A stretch of DNA of 64,000 bases from Corynebacterium sp. P3-F1 (GTDB lineage: Bacteria > Actinomycetota > Actinomycetes > Mycobacteriales > Mycobacteriaceae). The notes under the pieces were generated by a model. The model did not search any database, was not told the origin of the DNA, and saw nothing but the letters and a program-made list of their open reading frames with translations. Positions 53,981 through 64,000 of the stretch are shown here, piece by piece; the stretch's first letter is position 1, and each line of letters opens with the position of its first letter. A program made the translations under genes and the position numbers. Where the stretch lies: contig NZ_CP129965.1 of assembly GCF_030503635.1 (NCBI RefSeq), forward strand, positions 1,736,001-1,800,000, read 5' to 3'.

Positions 53981-54355
53981 ATGTTCACCCGTTCCCGTGA
54001 CGAAGTGGAAAAGGTCGAGTGGGGCGGCGGCACCTCCGAGCGCCTGCTGACCGCGAAAGACAACATGGGCTACGCCGTCGCGCACACCGTCGTCCGCGCT
54101 GGCACCGAGTCCAAACTGCAGTACCGCAACCACCTCGAGGCCTGCTACTGCATCGGCGGCTCCGGTGAGGTCGAGGACACCGAGGGCAACGTGTACCCGG
54201 TCACCCCGGGCACCATTTACGTCCTTGACGAGCACGACGCCCACTACCTCCGCGGCGGCAAGGATGAGGACCTGATCTTGGTCTCCGTGTTCAACCCGGC
54301 AATCACCGGCGACGAGAAGCACTCGCTGTCCGAGGACGGATTCAGCTCCTACTAA
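53981..54355 (+). CDS. ectC: Solitary ectoine synthase-like cupin (EctC family)
   Basis: A 124-residue cupin closely resembling L-ectoine synthase, which cyclises N-acetyl-diaminobutyrate. Diagnostic segments: [59 protein letters not shown] and VFNPAITG. The metal ligands of the family map to Glu53, Tyr80 and His88. AAAGGAG precedes the ATG. No ectA (acetyltransferase) or ectB (aminotransferase) is near, so the substrate must come from elsewhere or the reaction may differ. The BCCT osmolyte carrier 6 kb away is broken. Confidence 0.85.
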   Translation: MFTRSRDEVEKVEWGGGTSERLLTAKDNMGYAVAHTVVRAGTESKLQYRNHLEACYCIGGSGEVEDTEGNVYPVTPGTIYVLDEHDAHYLRGGKDEDLILVSVFNPAITGDEKHSLSEDGFSSY

Positions 54356-54394
54356 ACTCTGCAGAGCATGACTGAACTCTGCAGAGCATGACTG
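54355..54394 (+). repeat. Exact 20-bp tandem duplication at a gene start
   Basis: AACTCTGCAGAGCATGACTG occurs twice without gap (54355–54374 and 54375–54394). Each copy carries the palindrome CTCTGCAGAG and an ATG; only the second ATG opens the membrane-protein gene, the first hits TGA after seven codons. Confidence 0.9.
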
Positions 54395-54993
54395 AACAGC
54401 GTATCCGTCGCGCCGTTCTGATCGTGGCGCTTTTGAACTTCGGCTATTTCTTTGTCGAGTTCGCAGCCGCCATCGCGATCGGTTCGGCGTCTCTTTTTGC
54501 CGATTCCGCGGATTTCCTCGAGGACACCGCCATCAACATGCTGGTGTTCTTCGCTGTTGCGTGGCCCGCTTCTCGACGTCGCACCGCCGGTTCCGTCCTC
54601 GCCGCCCTGATCCTCATCCCGGCGGTCGCCGCGATCGTGACCGTCGTGATGAAAATTCTCGACCCGGAGCCGCCGTCACCCGAGGGACTGACTGGGGTAG
54701 CGCTCGGTGCGCTCGTGGTCAACCTGATCTGTGCGGTGATTCTGCTGCGCCTACGTAACGAGGGTTCCTCCCTTGCCACGGGAGCCTGGTTGGCCGCACG
54801 CAACGATGCACTGGCCAACATTCTCATCATTGTTGCCGGCTTGCTCACCTTCGTGTGGGCCACTGCCTGGTTCGACATCATTGTCGGCGCAATCATCGCA
54901 GTGGTGAATCTGTCCGCCGCGAAGGAAGTGTGGGAAGAATCCCGCGAGGAACACGATTCTGTCGAGGAAGCTTTCGCCGAGATGGAGGAGTAG
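54388..54993 (+). CDS. Cation diffusion facilitator-like membrane protein
   Basis: A 201-residue protein with five to six hydrophobic segments. ASLFADSADFLEDTAINML and AAWLAARNDALANILIIV (partly) correspond to the two metal-site helices of CDF/cation-efflux proteins, though the first metal residue His is replaced (ADSADFLED) and the usual cytoplasmic C-terminal domain is reduced to an acidic 25-residue tail. Zinc or cobalt export is therefore uncertain. It starts from the second copy of the 20-base duplication, with a poor ribosome-binding site. Confidence 0.72.
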   Translation: MTEQRIRRAVLIVALLNFGYFFVEFAAAIAIGSASLFADSADFLEDTAINMLVFFAVAWPASRRRTAGSVLAALILIPAVAAIVTVVMKILDPEPPSPEGLTGVALGALVVNLICAVILLRLRNEGSSLATGAWLAARNDALANILIIVAGLLTFVWATAWFDIIVGAIIAVVNLSAAKEVWEESREEHDSVEEAFAEMEE

Positions 54994-55008
54994 GAACCAA
55001 AAACCGCA

Positions 55009-55037
55009 GGGACTCCGTAATGCGGAGTCCTTTTTTG
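55009..55037 (+). terminator. Strong intrinsic terminator
   Basis: GGACTCCG (55010–55017) pairs with CGGAGTCC (55023–55030), followed by six T residues. It ends the ectC/CDF side; thiE converges from the other side. Confidence 0.92.
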
Positions 55038-55129
55038 CGTGCGATGGGGGCAAGGCACGCGTTTTGCAAAACTGCAGCTACGAGGTAGTGGAGGCCAGAG
55101 GATCGAGGATGGGCCGACAGCTTCGCCAG

Positions 55130-55786
55130 TTAGTTTTGACCGTGGCCTTGGTCGACGCCGGCCACGACGCGACCGACGTAGCTGCGCGGATCCTCGGCGT
55201 TCATGATGCCGCGCACGATAGCCACGCCGTCGACGCCGGTGCAGGCAAGATCCTCAGCATCTTCGACGGTGACATCGCCGATGGCCACGATGGGGAGCCG
55301 GGAGGCTGCGACGAGGGCGGGGTAGCCCTCGAGGCCCAGAGGCACGCGGCCGGAATTCTTGGTGGGGGTGTCGCGGAAAGGCCCGGCCCCGATGTAGTCG
55401 ATCACATCTGCGTAGTCGTTGGCCTGCTCGACGAGCTCCAGCGTTCCGGTGGTCAGGCCGATGATGGCGTCGGGGCCGAGGAGTTCGCGTGCGATGCGCG
55501 GGTTCAGGTCGTCTTGGCCGATGTGCACGCCGGCGACACCGTGCGGTGCAAGGGCGAGGGCGACGTCGACGCGGTCGTCGATAAGCACATGCGCGTTGGG
55601 ATTGACCTCGTGCACGGCGGTGACCACGGACAGGCCGAGGTCGTACAGGTCGCGTGCGCTGATGGGTTTGCTGCGCACCTGGATCATGCCAGCGCCGCCT
55701 TGGGCGGCCGCGCGGGCGGTTTCAACAATGGTGTCGGGCGCGCCAGCGCCGGTGACGAAGTAGCAGCGGAGATCCAGGTCAGTCAT
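55130..55786 (-). CDS. thiE: Thiamine-phosphate synthase ThiE
   Basis: A 218-residue TIM-barrel enzyme that joins HMP-pyrophosphate and thiazole phosphate. Conserved parts: GGAGMIQVRSKP, LIDDRVDVALALAPHGVAGVHIGQDDL, DYIGAGPFRDTPTK and VAIGDVTVEDA. The ATG at 55786 gives MTDLDLRCYFVTG. It overlaps the preceding Rho-N-like gene by eight bases. A GCTTATCGACG word at 55577–55587 encodes Leu-Ile-Asp in the conserved DDR motif region. No riboswitch is visible upstream. Confidence 0.94.
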   Translation of the reverse strand: MTDLDLRCYFVTGAGAPDTIVETARAAAQGGAGMIQVRSKPISARDLYDLGLSVVTAVHEVNPNAHVLIDDRVDVALALAPHGVAGVHIGQDDLNPRIARELLGPDAIIGLTTGTLELVEQANDYADVIDYIGAGPFRDTPTKNSGRVPLGLEGYPALVAASRLPIVAIGDVTVEDAEDLACTGVDGVAIVRGIMNAEDPRSYVGRVVAGVDQGHGQN

Positions 55787-56066
55787 TGCGCAGCGCCTCA
55801 ATCAGCTCGTCTTTGGTCATGTCGGAACGGCCTTGAATATCCAACTCCTGGGCGCGGGAGTAGAGCTCGTCGCGGCTCCAGCCCTCGTACGAGCCGGACC
55901 TGCCTCCCTTCTCGCCCACCTCCTGGCGGGAGCTGTCCGCCGCGGCGTTGGCAATGGCGGCCGCCTTGGACTTGGAGTTGCCTTCCTCGCGCAGGTGTTC
56001 GTACAGCTCGCCGTCTTTCACGGAGGGGCCTCCGGGGGTGTTTTCTGGATGTTGATCCTTGGCCAT
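55779..56066 (-). CDS. Small protein with Rho N-terminal-like (SAP-type) domain
   Basis: A 95-residue basic/acidic mixed protein. The C-terminal 40 residues (WSRDELYSRAQELDIQGRSD, then MTKDELIEALR) match the Rho termination factor N-terminal/SAP-like fold. The N-terminal half (SVKDGELYEHLREEGNSKSKAA) is conserved with the DUF7218-like actinobacterial proteins. It overlaps thiE by eight bases, so thiE is translated behind it. Nucleic acid binding is possible but not shown. Confidence 0.8.
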   Translation of the reverse strand: MAKDQHPENTPGGPSVKDGELYEHLREEGNSKSKAAAIANAAADSSRQEVGEKGGRSGSYEGWSRDELYSRAQELDIQGRSDMTKDELIEALRND

Positions 56067-56142
56067 GCGCGCCATTGTAGAGAGCTCACAGTGGGGTACG
56101 GTGGGATCATTCATTTCCACTGGGGAGAGAAGGGATGACCGT

Positions 56143-56976
56143 ATGAAGATCCGGACAATGGCCGCTGCCGTGTTGACCACTCTGGGGCTCGTGGCTGCGC
56201 CGCAGGCGCAGGCGCAGGTTCAAACTGACCCCAATTACCAGTGGCGCACTGATCCGGCGGCGAAGGTGATGGCGGGCAAGCCGTTCGCGGACGGTGTGCT
56301 GCGCCGCGTGCCCGGGTCGTGGTTCGACGCGCAGCGGGCTAACCCGGAAGCGAAGAACGCGGCGGCCCGGGGGCGCGCATTGTTCGGGGCGGGTGCGCCG
56401 ATCTACGTCGGTCTTTACGGCATGTGCACTGTCGCCGCGGTGGGTACGGATGCCGCGGGGCGCAAGGTGGCTTTGACCGCTGGGCACTGTGGCAATATCG
56501 GCGACCAGGTAGTTGCGGCGGACTCCTTCGCCGCGGGTCCCACAGGTCGGATCGCGCGGAAGAACGGCGCGCTCGATTACTCCGTCATCGAGCTGGGGCC
56601 CAGGGCTGACCTGACCGCGAGCTACAACGGCACGACGATCCACTCGACGGGTGGGGCGGCGCGAACCGGGGACACGTTGTGCAAGAACGGCTACGCCACG
56701 GGCGTGACCTGTGGAATGACCTGGATGGCGGACGGGGTCCGGATCCAATCGCAGGTGTGCGCGATGCCGGGGGACTCCGGTGCGCCGCTGTACTCGGGGA
56801 CGCGGCTGGTGGGGATGGTTAACGGGAGTTCGATCCCGAGGTTCGCCAACTTGGCCTGCTCGACGCCGTTGCAGGGGCCGATCCATGCCCCGACGGTGTC
56901 CACGAATATTGACGCGATCATTCGGGACCTTAACGCCGTGCCGGGCGTGGGCAACGGTTTCCGTTTAGCGCGCTAG
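56143..56976 (+). CDS. Secreted trypsin-like serine protease
   Basis: A 277-residue exported protease. A signal peptide (about 1–25, ending AQAQA) is followed by a pro-like stretch and a chymotrypsin fold: His in [10 protein letters not shown], Asp in [12 protein letters not shown] and Ser in [12 protein letters not shown] form the triad. Cys pairs (GMCTVAA/GHC, TLCKN/VTCGM, QVCAMP/LACST) fit disulfides. The ATG at 56143 follows GAGAGAAGGG. Similar single-domain proteases are common in skin-associated corynebacteria. Convergent with hisN, overlapping by four bases. Confidence 0.92.
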   Translation: MKIRTMAAAVLTTLGLVAAPQAQAQVQTDPNYQWRTDPAAKVMAGKPFADGVLRRVPGSWFDAQRANPEAKNAAARGRALFGAGAPIYVGLYGMCTVAAVGTDAAGRKVALTAGHCGNIGDQVVAADSFAAGPTGRIARKNGALDYSVIELGPRADLTASYNGTTIHSTGGAARTGDTLCKNGYATGVTCGMTWMADGVRIQSQVCAMPGDSGAPLYSGTRLVGMVNGSSIPRFANLACSTPLQGPIHAPTVSTNIDAIIRDLNAVPGVGNGFRLAR

Positions 56977-57755
56977 TTCAGGCGGCCGAGCACCTCGTCG
57001 TGCAGCAGGCCGTTGGTGGCCACGGCATCGCCGCCGTGGGGGCCTTCTTCGCCGGCAAGCGAGGTGAATCGGCCGCCAGCTTCGCTGACCAGGACGGACA
57101 GCGCAGCCAAGTCCCAGAGCGACACTTCCGGCTCAGCGGCGATGTCCACGGCACCTTCCGCCACAAGGCAGTAGGAGAAGAAGTCGCCGTAGCCGCGCAG
57201 ACGCCACGCATCGTCGGTCAGCGCGATCAGCTGGTCGCGCAAGTTGCGGTCGCGCCAGCCGCTCAAGGACGAGATGCTTATCGACGCATCACTTAGCGCC
57301 CCAACCCCCGACACCCCTAAGCGGGTGACGCTGCCGTCGGCGAATGTGCGCCAAGCCCCGGCACCCTTGCTGGCGTACCAGCGGCGGGCGAGGGCTGGAG
57401 CGCTGACCACGCCGACGACGGGCTCGCCGTCCTCGAGAAGTGAGATCAGGGTGGCCCAGACGGGGACGCCGCGAACGTAGTTCTTGGTGCCGTCAATTGG
57501 GTCGATGACCCACTGGCGTCCGGAGAACTGCACGTTGCCGCCGAATTCTTCGCCGAGCACCGCATCGGCGGGGCGGGTGGTGCCCAATTTCTCGCGCAAG
57601 GCACTCTCGACTGCCACGTCGGCGTCGGAGACAGGGGTCATGTCGGGTTTGGTGTCCACTTTGAGGTCGGCGGACTCGAAGCGCTCCAACGTGATTGCGT
57701 CGGCGAGGTCCGCGAGCTCGAGAGCGAGGGCCAGGTCGTCAGAGTAGTTAGCCAT
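56973..57755 (-). CDS. hisN: Inositol-monophosphatase-family histidinol-phosphate phosphatase HisN
   Basis: A 260-residue phosphatase. Metal-site motifs GEEFGG (about 69), [15 protein letters not shown] (about 84–98) and [11 protein letters not shown] (about 213) are intact. The location beside suhB, prfB and ftsEX matches hisN of C. glutamicum, which makes histidinol from histidinol phosphate. It overlaps suhB by eight bases, and through suhB it is tied to thiC. A GCTTATCGACG word at 57276–57286 is read antisense and forces the rare Ile codon ATA. Confidence 0.87.
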   Translation of the reverse strand: MANYSDDLALALELADLADAITLERFESADLKVDTKPDMTPVSDADVAVESALREKLGTTRPADAVLGEEFGGNVQFSGRQWVIDPIDGTKNYVRGVPVWATLISLLEDGEPVVGVVSAPALARRWYASKGAGAWRTFADGSVTRLGVSGVGALSDASISISSLSGWRDRNLRDQLIALTDDAWRLRGYGDFFSYCLVAEGAVDIAAEPEVSLWDLAALSVLVSEAGGRFTSLAGEEGPHGGDAVATNGLLHDEVLGRLN

Positions 57756-58565
57756 GCTGCTCAAGCTTAGCTACCAGCTCGCCGACGAGCTGGTGGTTTC
57801 CGGCGACACACCAGGTGACCCCGCCGGCGCCGACTTTGACTGCCTTACCGCCGGCAGCTTCAACGAGCGCCTTGCCGGGGAGCCAATCCCAATCGGCCAC
57901 GGAGTGCTGCAGCCAGCCGCCGATCCCGCCGGATGCGACGGTGGCTAGGTCGATGGAGCCGGCGCCGAACATGCGCACGGTGGCGGCACTGTTCGTGGCT
58001 CTCAGCCATGCGTTCCGGATCCCGTCGTCGGTCATCGATGTCGGGTGGAGATAGGTGGCGAGGGCGAGGTGGGGCAGTGGAGCGTCGATAAGCGGCTCGA
58101 GCTTATATCCGTTCCGTGTCGCGGTGCCGTCCTCCGCGACCCACGTGGTGGCGAGCGCGGGGCGGTGAATCGCGCTGGTCAGAATCCGCGCCGGTTCCCG
58201 TACGTCGCCCTCGACGAGAGCGAGCGCGGAGCAGAAATAATCGGAGCCCGATGCGAAGTTGTACGTGCCGTCAACCGGGTCAATCACCCATGTGCGCCCG
58301 CTTGCCGACGTCTTCTCCGCCCCCTCTTCGCCCACGATCCCGTCCTCGGGGCGCAGCGCCTCGAGTGCTCCCGCGACGAATTCCTCGGCGGCGGTGTCGG
58401 CATTAGTCACAACGTCCGACACGGACGATTTCTGGCCCGTCTCAAGGCCGTCGTCGCGCATGCTCAGCGCCAAACCCCCGGCTGTTTCGACGAGGGCTCG
58501 GGCGAGCTCGGCATCGGTGGAATTGCGGTGCGATTCAATGAAAGCTGCGGTAGACACAGCCGCCA

Positions 58566-58566
<1 letters not shown>
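57748..58566 (-). CDS. suhB: Inositol monophosphatase family protein (SuhB-like)
   Basis: A 272-residue enzyme with the same fold: [26 protein letters not shown] and [11 protein letters not shown] are its metal and substrate motifs. The ATG at 58566 shares one base with the thiC stop (TAATG), a coupling that puts it under the TPP riboswitch. Inositol-1-phosphate or another sugar phosphate is the family substrate; dephosphorylation of a thiamine-pathway phosphate is a speculative alternative because of the operon. Confidence 0.85.
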
Positions 58567-60466
<1,900 letters not shown>

Positions 60467-60475
60467 CAGTTTCAC

Positions 60476-60502
60476 AGTGTAGGCGTTCCGGCGGGCGTGC
60501 AA
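60476..60502 (-). promoter_or_regulatory. Probable thiC promoter
   Basis: TTGCAC (-35, complement of 60497–60502) and TACACT (-10, complement of 60476–60481), spacing 15 bases, just upstream of the riboswitch. The short spacing makes the hexamer choice uncertain. Confidence 0.45.
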
Positions 60503-60522
60503 GGGCGATTCCCGATGTCCAC

Positions 60523-60537
60523 TAGACTTCGCACCTA
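60523..60537 (+). promoter_or_regulatory. -10 box of a leaderless prfB transcript
   Basis: TAGACT at 60523–60528 ends 8 bases before the prfB ATG at 60537. Confidence 0.45.
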
Positions 60538-61643
60538 TGCAGCCAGAGACCAGCAACCGGATTCAATCCCTAGACACCACCTTGACCACGATTGAGTCGG
60601 TCATGGACTTGGATGAGATGGATTCACGCGCGCGTGAGCTGGAGCAACAGGCCGCCGACCCGAGTTTGTGGGACGATCCGGATCATGCGCAGCAGGTGAC
60701 CACGGAGTTGTCCAACGTGCAGGCGAGGTTGCGCAAGGTGACGGGACTTCGTCAGCGCCTCGAGGACCTGCCGGTCATGTACGAGCTCGCCGAAGAAGAA
60801 GGCGACGCATCGCTTGCCCGCGAAGAACTGGCCGACCTCGAAGCCCAGATCTCGTCGTTGGAAGTGACGACGATGCTGTCCGGCGAATACGACGAGCGCG
60901 AGGCAGTGGTGAATATCCGCTCCGGTGCCGGCGGTGTCGACGCCGCTGATTGGGCGGAAATGCTCATGCGCATGTACACCCGCTGGGCGGAAAAGAGCGG
61001 GCACAAGGTCGATGTCTACGACATCTCCTACGCTGAAGAGGCCGGCATCAAGTCCGCGACCTTCGTGGTCCACGGCGAATACATGTACGGCCAGCTGTCG
61101 GTTGAACAGGGCGCGCACCGGCTCGTGCGTATCTCGCCCTTCGACAACCAGGGCCGGCGCCAGACCTCCTTCGCCGAGGTCGAGGTCCTGCCCGTGGTGG
61201 AGCAGACCGACCACATCGACATCCCGGACTCCGATATCCGCGTCGATGTTTACCGCTCCTCCGGGCCCGGAGGCCAGTCCGTGAATACCACCGACTCCGC
61301 GGTGCGTATTACCCACGAACCCACCGGGATCGTGGTGACCTGCCAAAACGAGAAGTCCCAGATTCAAAACAAGGCATCGGCCATGAACGTCCTGCAGTCC
61401 AAACTGCTGGAACGCAAGCGGCAGGAAGAAAAGGCCGAGCTCGATGCCCTCGGGGCCGGAGGTAACGCCAGCTGGGGCAACCAGATGCGCTCCTACGTCC
61501 TGCACCCGTACCAGATGGTCAAAGACCTGAGGACCAACTACGAGGTGGGCGACCCGCACAAGGTGCTCGACGGGGACATCGACGGGTTTCTCGAAGCGGG
61601 GATTCGGTGGAGGATGGCCGAGCAGCAGTCAGAAAGCTCGTAA
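60537..61643 (+). CDS. prfB: Peptide chain release factor 2
   Basis: A 368-residue RF2 that reads UGA and UAA stop codons. It has the tripeptide anticodon SPF ([14 protein letters not shown]) and the catalytic GGQ in GPGGQSVN (about residue 244). The gene is one uninterrupted frame: the programmed +1 frameshift that regulates prfB in many bacteria is absent, as is usual in actinobacteria. First of the prfB–ftsE–ftsX–smpB series. Confidence 0.96.
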   Translation: MQPETSNRIQSLDTTLTTIESVMDLDEMDSRARELEQQAADPSLWDDPDHAQQVTTELSNVQARLRKVTGLRQRLEDLPVMYELAEEEGDASLAREELADLEAQISSLEVTTMLSGEYDEREAVVNIRSGAGGVDAADWAEMLMRMYTRWAEKSGHKVDVYDISYAEEAGIKSATFVVHGEYMYGQLSVEQGAHRLVRISPFDNQGRRQTSFAEVEVLPVVEQTDHIDIPDSDIRVDVYRSSGPGGQSVNTTDSAVRITHEPTGIVVTCQNEKSQIQNKASAMNVLQSKLLERKRQEEKAELDALGAGGNASWGNQMRSYVLHPYQMVKDLRTNYEVGDPHKVLDGDIDGFLEAGIRWRMAEQQSESS

Positions 61644-61694
61644 CCCACTTGCGGTTTCGGGGAGTGGGATTTCCCGGACATTGAATTCTGTCAC

Positions 61695-61708
61695 TAGAGT
61701 GGCACGTG
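61695..61708 (+). promoter_or_regulatory. -10 box of a leaderless ftsE transcript
   Basis: TAGAGT at 61695–61700 ends 7 bases before the GTG at 61708. Confidence 0.45.
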
Positions 61709-62400
61709 TGATCACTTTCTCGAATGTGACAAAGGTCTATCCGACATCGACGAGGCCGGCTCTCGACGACATCTCGCTGACGATCGACAACGGTGAGTTC
61801 GTCTTCCTGATCGGCCCGTCGGGTTCGGGCAAGTCGTCGTTTCTGGAGCTGCTCATCCGCGAGGAAAACGTGACCTCGGGAGACATCTATTTCGGCGACT
61901 TTCACGTCAATGCGTTGAAGGGCAAGGAGGTGAACAAGCTCCGTCAGTCCATCGGCTACGTATTCCAGGACTTCCGCTTGCTGCCCAAGCTCAACGTCTA
62001 CGACAACGTGGCGTTCGCACTGGAGGTGATTGGCAAGCCGAAGGCGAAGATCAAGAAGCTGGTCCCCGAGGCACTTGAGATCGTGGGGCTCGACGCGAAG
62101 GCGAACCGCATGCCGAACGAGCTCTCCGGAGGCGAGCAGCAGCGAGTGGCCATCGCGCGCGCTTTCGTGGACCGTCCGCATCTGCTGCTTGCCGACGAGC
62201 CCACGGGCAACCTCGACCCTTCCACCGCCGACGACATCATGGCGCTGCTTGCCCGCATCAACCGCATGGGCACGACCGTTATCATGTCCACGCACAATGC
62301 GCGCGCAGTCAACGATATGCGTCGGCGGGTCATTGAATTGCAGTTGGGCAAGCTCGTCCGCGACGAGAGCCACGGTGTGTACGGAACGATGGGGGCATAA
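61708..62400 (+). CDS. ftsE: Cell-division ATP-binding protein FtsE
   Basis: A 230-residue ABC ATPase that works with FtsX to activate peptidoglycan hydrolases at the septum. Walker [14 protein letters not shown], signature [16 protein letters not shown], Walker [12 protein letters not shown] and switch STHN are intact. The GTG start at 61708 gives family length; the upstream ATG at 61681 would add nine residues across the -10 box. ftsX begins two bases after the stop. Confidence 0.95.
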   Translation: MITFSNVTKVYPTSTRPALDDISLTIDNGEFVFLIGPSGSGKSSFLELLIREENVTSGDIYFGDFHVNALKGKEVNKLRQSIGYVFQDFRLLPKLNVYDNVAFALEVIGKPKAKIKKLVPEALEIVGLDAKANRMPNELSGGEQQRVAIARAFVDRPHLLLADEPTGNLDPSTADDIMALLARINRMGTTVIMSTHNARAVNDMRRRVIELQLGKLVRDESHGVYGTMGA

Positions 62401-62402
62401 GC

Positions 62403-63305
62403 ATGAACTGGAGTTTCATTTTCCGCGAGGGATTCCGCGGTCTTGGGCGCAACTTGACCATGACGATCGCCCTGATCATCACCACGGCGCTCTCCTTGGC
62501 GCTGGTCGGCGCGGGCGTGCTCATGTCAAAGGTTACGAGCGAGACCAAGGACCTCTACTTGGACCGTGTCGAGGTCATGGTGGAGCTGGACGAGAAGATT
62601 TCTGAAGGAGACAAGGACTGTTCGTCGACAAGCTGCGCGGAAATTCGCGACAAGCTGCAAGCGGACGACCGCGTGGAATCTGTGACTTTCCGTAACCGAG
62701 AGCAGTCCTACGAGCGATTCGTGGAATTGTTCAAGGAATCCGATCCGGTGCTCGTGCAAGAGACATCGAAGGACTCGATGCCGGCGGCATTGCATGTGAG
62801 GCTGCAAGATCCGACGAACACTGAGCCGATCGACGCGGTACGCGATATGCCGCAGGTCTCCTATGTCGCGGACCAAGCCAGCGATGTCCGGGGCGTGGCG
62901 GATTCACTCGATTCCTTCCGCAACGCGACATTCCTCATTGCCGCAGCACAGGCACTGGCTGCCGCGTTCCTCATCGCGAACATGGTGCAACTCGCCGCGT
63001 ACAGCCGCCGCGAGGAAATCGGCATCATGCGCATGGTGGGTGCGACACGCTGGTTCACGCAGGCTCCGTTCATTCTCGAGGCGCTGATCTCGGTCTTCAT
63101 CGGTGCCGTCATTTCCACTCTCGGCGTGTGGGCGATCAAATCCCAGATCGTCGACCCGATGCTGTCGGGCGTGTACGAGAATCTGCTCATCGCCAAGCTG
63201 CCGGATAGTGCGGTGTGGACGGTCATGCCGTTGGTTGGCTTGATCGCGCTTGTTGCATCTGGACTGGTCGCTCAGGTAGCGTTGCGCTCTTACGTGCGAA
63301 AATAG
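62403..63305 (+). CDS. ftsX: Cell-division protein FtsX
   Basis: A 300-residue membrane protein of the FtsX/MacB fold. TM1 is at about 22–44, then an outer domain (about 45–170) with two close cysteines (DCSSTSC), and three further TM segments at about 178–200, 220–245 and 270–295. It links FtsE to outer hydrolases such as RipC. Confidence 0.94.
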   Translation: MNWSFIFREGFRGLGRNLTMTIALIITTALSLALVGAGVLMSKVTSETKDLYLDRVEVMVELDEKISEGDKDCSSTSCAEIRDKLQADDRVESVTFRNREQSYERFVELFKESDPVLVQETSKDSMPAALHVRLQDPTNTEPIDAVRDMPQVSYVADQASDVRGVADSLDSFRNATFLIAAAQALAAAFLIANMVQLAAYSRREEIGIMRMVGATRWFTQAPFILEALISVFIGAVISTLGVWAIKSQIVDPMLSGVYENLLIAKLPDSAVWTVMPLVGLIALVASGLVAQVALRSYVRK

Positions 63306-63316
63306 GAGGTCTAGTC

Positions 63317-63805
63317 GTGGCGAAGAAAAAGAAGAAGGACGGCCCGGGCGTCATCGCGTCCAACCGCAAGGCCCGCCATGACTACACCATCCTGGACACC
63401 TACGAGGCAGGCGTTGTCCTGCAGGGCACCGAGATCAAGTCCCTGCGCGACGGCAAGGCGTCGCTCGTTGAGGCATACGCGACTATCGACGACGGCGAGG
63501 TCTGGCTCCGCAACCTCCACATCCCCGAGTACTCGATGGGGTCGTGGACGAACCACTCGCCGCGCCGCACCCGCAAGCTGCTGCTGCACCGCCGGGAAAT
63601 CGACACGCTCGAAGGCAAAGTGCGCGACGGCAACCGCACGCTCGTTCCGTTGAAGCTCTACCTCAAAGATGGCCTGGTCAAGGTTGAGCTGGGACTTGCG
63701 CAGGGCAAGCAGGACTACGATCGCCGCCAGGACATCAAGAAACGCACCGAGGACCGCGAGATCGCGCGTGAACTCGGCCGCAAATTCAAGGGGATCAAGG
63801 CATGA
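63317..63805 (+). CDS. smpB: SsrA-binding protein SmpB
   Basis: A 162-residue RNA-binding protein for tmRNA-mediated ribosome rescue. The OB fold shows NRKARHDYTILDTYEAGVVL, GTEIKSLRDGKASL and EYSMGSWTNHSPRRTRKLL; the basic C-terminal tail KQDYDRRQDIKKR enters the decoding centre. GTG start after GGAGGT. The stop overlaps the next ATG (ATGA). Confidence 0.96.
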   Translation: MAKKKKKDGPGVIASNRKARHDYTILDTYEAGVVLQGTEIKSLRDGKASLVEAYATIDDGEVWLRNLHIPEYSMGSWTNHSPRRTRKLLLHRREIDTLEGKVRDGNRTLVPLKLYLKDGLVKVELGLAQGKQDYDRRQDIKKRTEDREIARELGRKFKGIKA

Positions 63806-64000
63806 AAACTGCACTCATCACGGGGGCTTCCCGCGGCATCGGCCGCGCCATCGCGGAAGAGCTGGGCAAAGACCACCACATCCTGGTGGGTGCGTCGAAG
63901 GACGCGAGCGAGGTCGTCGATAAGCTGCCCAGTGCCGAGCCGTTCGAGGTCGACCTGCGCGACACCGACGCGATCGTCGAAGCCGCGCGCCGCGTGGAGA
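63802..64000 (+). CDS. Short-chain dehydrogenase/reductase, N-terminal part (3' end outside window)
   Basis: The first 66 codons encode an SDR Rossmann start: MKTALITGASRGIGRAIAEE with the TGASRGIG cofactor loop, and a later DLRD acidic turn. It overlaps smpB by four bases. A GCTTATCGACG word on the minus strand lies at 63915–63925. Substrate cannot be judged from this fragment. Confidence 0.85.
   Translation, partial: MKTALITGASRGIGRAIAEELGKDHHILVGASKDASEVVDKLPSAEPFEVDLRDTDAIVEAARRVE

Overview
The window is a stretch of chromosome from a high-GC Gram-positive bacterium, almost certainly a Corynebacterium. The order secA–DUF6459–HAD–DUF6912–rsgA–aroA–SRAP–ybaK–sigH–rshA–whiB1-like, then rhlE–DUF3107–DUF3152–TIGR02569–adnA–adnB–K+ channel–uvrD2, and finally prfB–ftsE–ftsX–smpB is the actinobacterial/corynebacterial backbone. 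A GlxR/CRP-type site and several promoters that look leaderless fit the same group.

Layout. 1–6.9 kb: the 3' end of secA, small conserved genes, rsgA/aroA, and the SigH stress-sigma/anti-sigma pair. 6.9–8.2 kb: a regulatory stretch with an array of five 14-bp repeats, the tiny ribosomal gene bL37 and a WhiB1-like gene. 8.2–23 kb: helicases and DNA repair (RhlE, AdnA/AdnB, UvrD2) with a TrkA-N potassium channel. 23–31.4 kb: a conserved actinobacterial block (lone cyclodehydratase-like protein, YgjP-type peptidase, DUF2342, PDZ-Lon protease, PPA1309, UPF0182), followed by initiator tRNA-fMet. 31.6–34.7 kb: a butanediol-dehydrogenase-type gene, then a PhoD-like gene cut by an IS256-family element whose transposase carries two stop codons. 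34.7–41.5 kb: an island with visibly lower GC than its flanks, holding a CYP102-type self-sufficient P450, a fatty-acid CoA ligase and a secreted SGNH lipase with an 11-residue proline-rich repeat. 41.5–64 kb: chromate transporter, luciferase-like oxidoreductase, aminotransferase, thiamine genes (thiF, thiG, thiS, thiO, thiE, thiC) spread among unrelated inserts, a decayed BCCT transporter, a two-component system coupled to an ABC exporter, a lone ectoine-synthase-like gene, a secreted trypsin-like protease, thiC–suhB–hisN behind a TPP riboswitch, and prfB–ftsEX–smpB.

How genes act together. The island can be read as a lipid-use module: lipase releases fatty acid, P450 hydroxylates it, CoA ligase activates it. 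ThiC, an inositol-phosphatase family protein and HisN overlap one another, so a TPP riboswitch probably controls all three. AdnA/AdnB form the recombination motor-nuclease, but AdnA has lost its Walker A lysine.

The most unexpected signal is not a gene. The 11-mer GCTTATCGACG occurs 18 times (9 per strand) against about 0.03 expected by chance. All copies are inside genes, in several reading frames and sometimes using rare codons, and none is in the low-GC island. It behaves like a DNA-level signal word.
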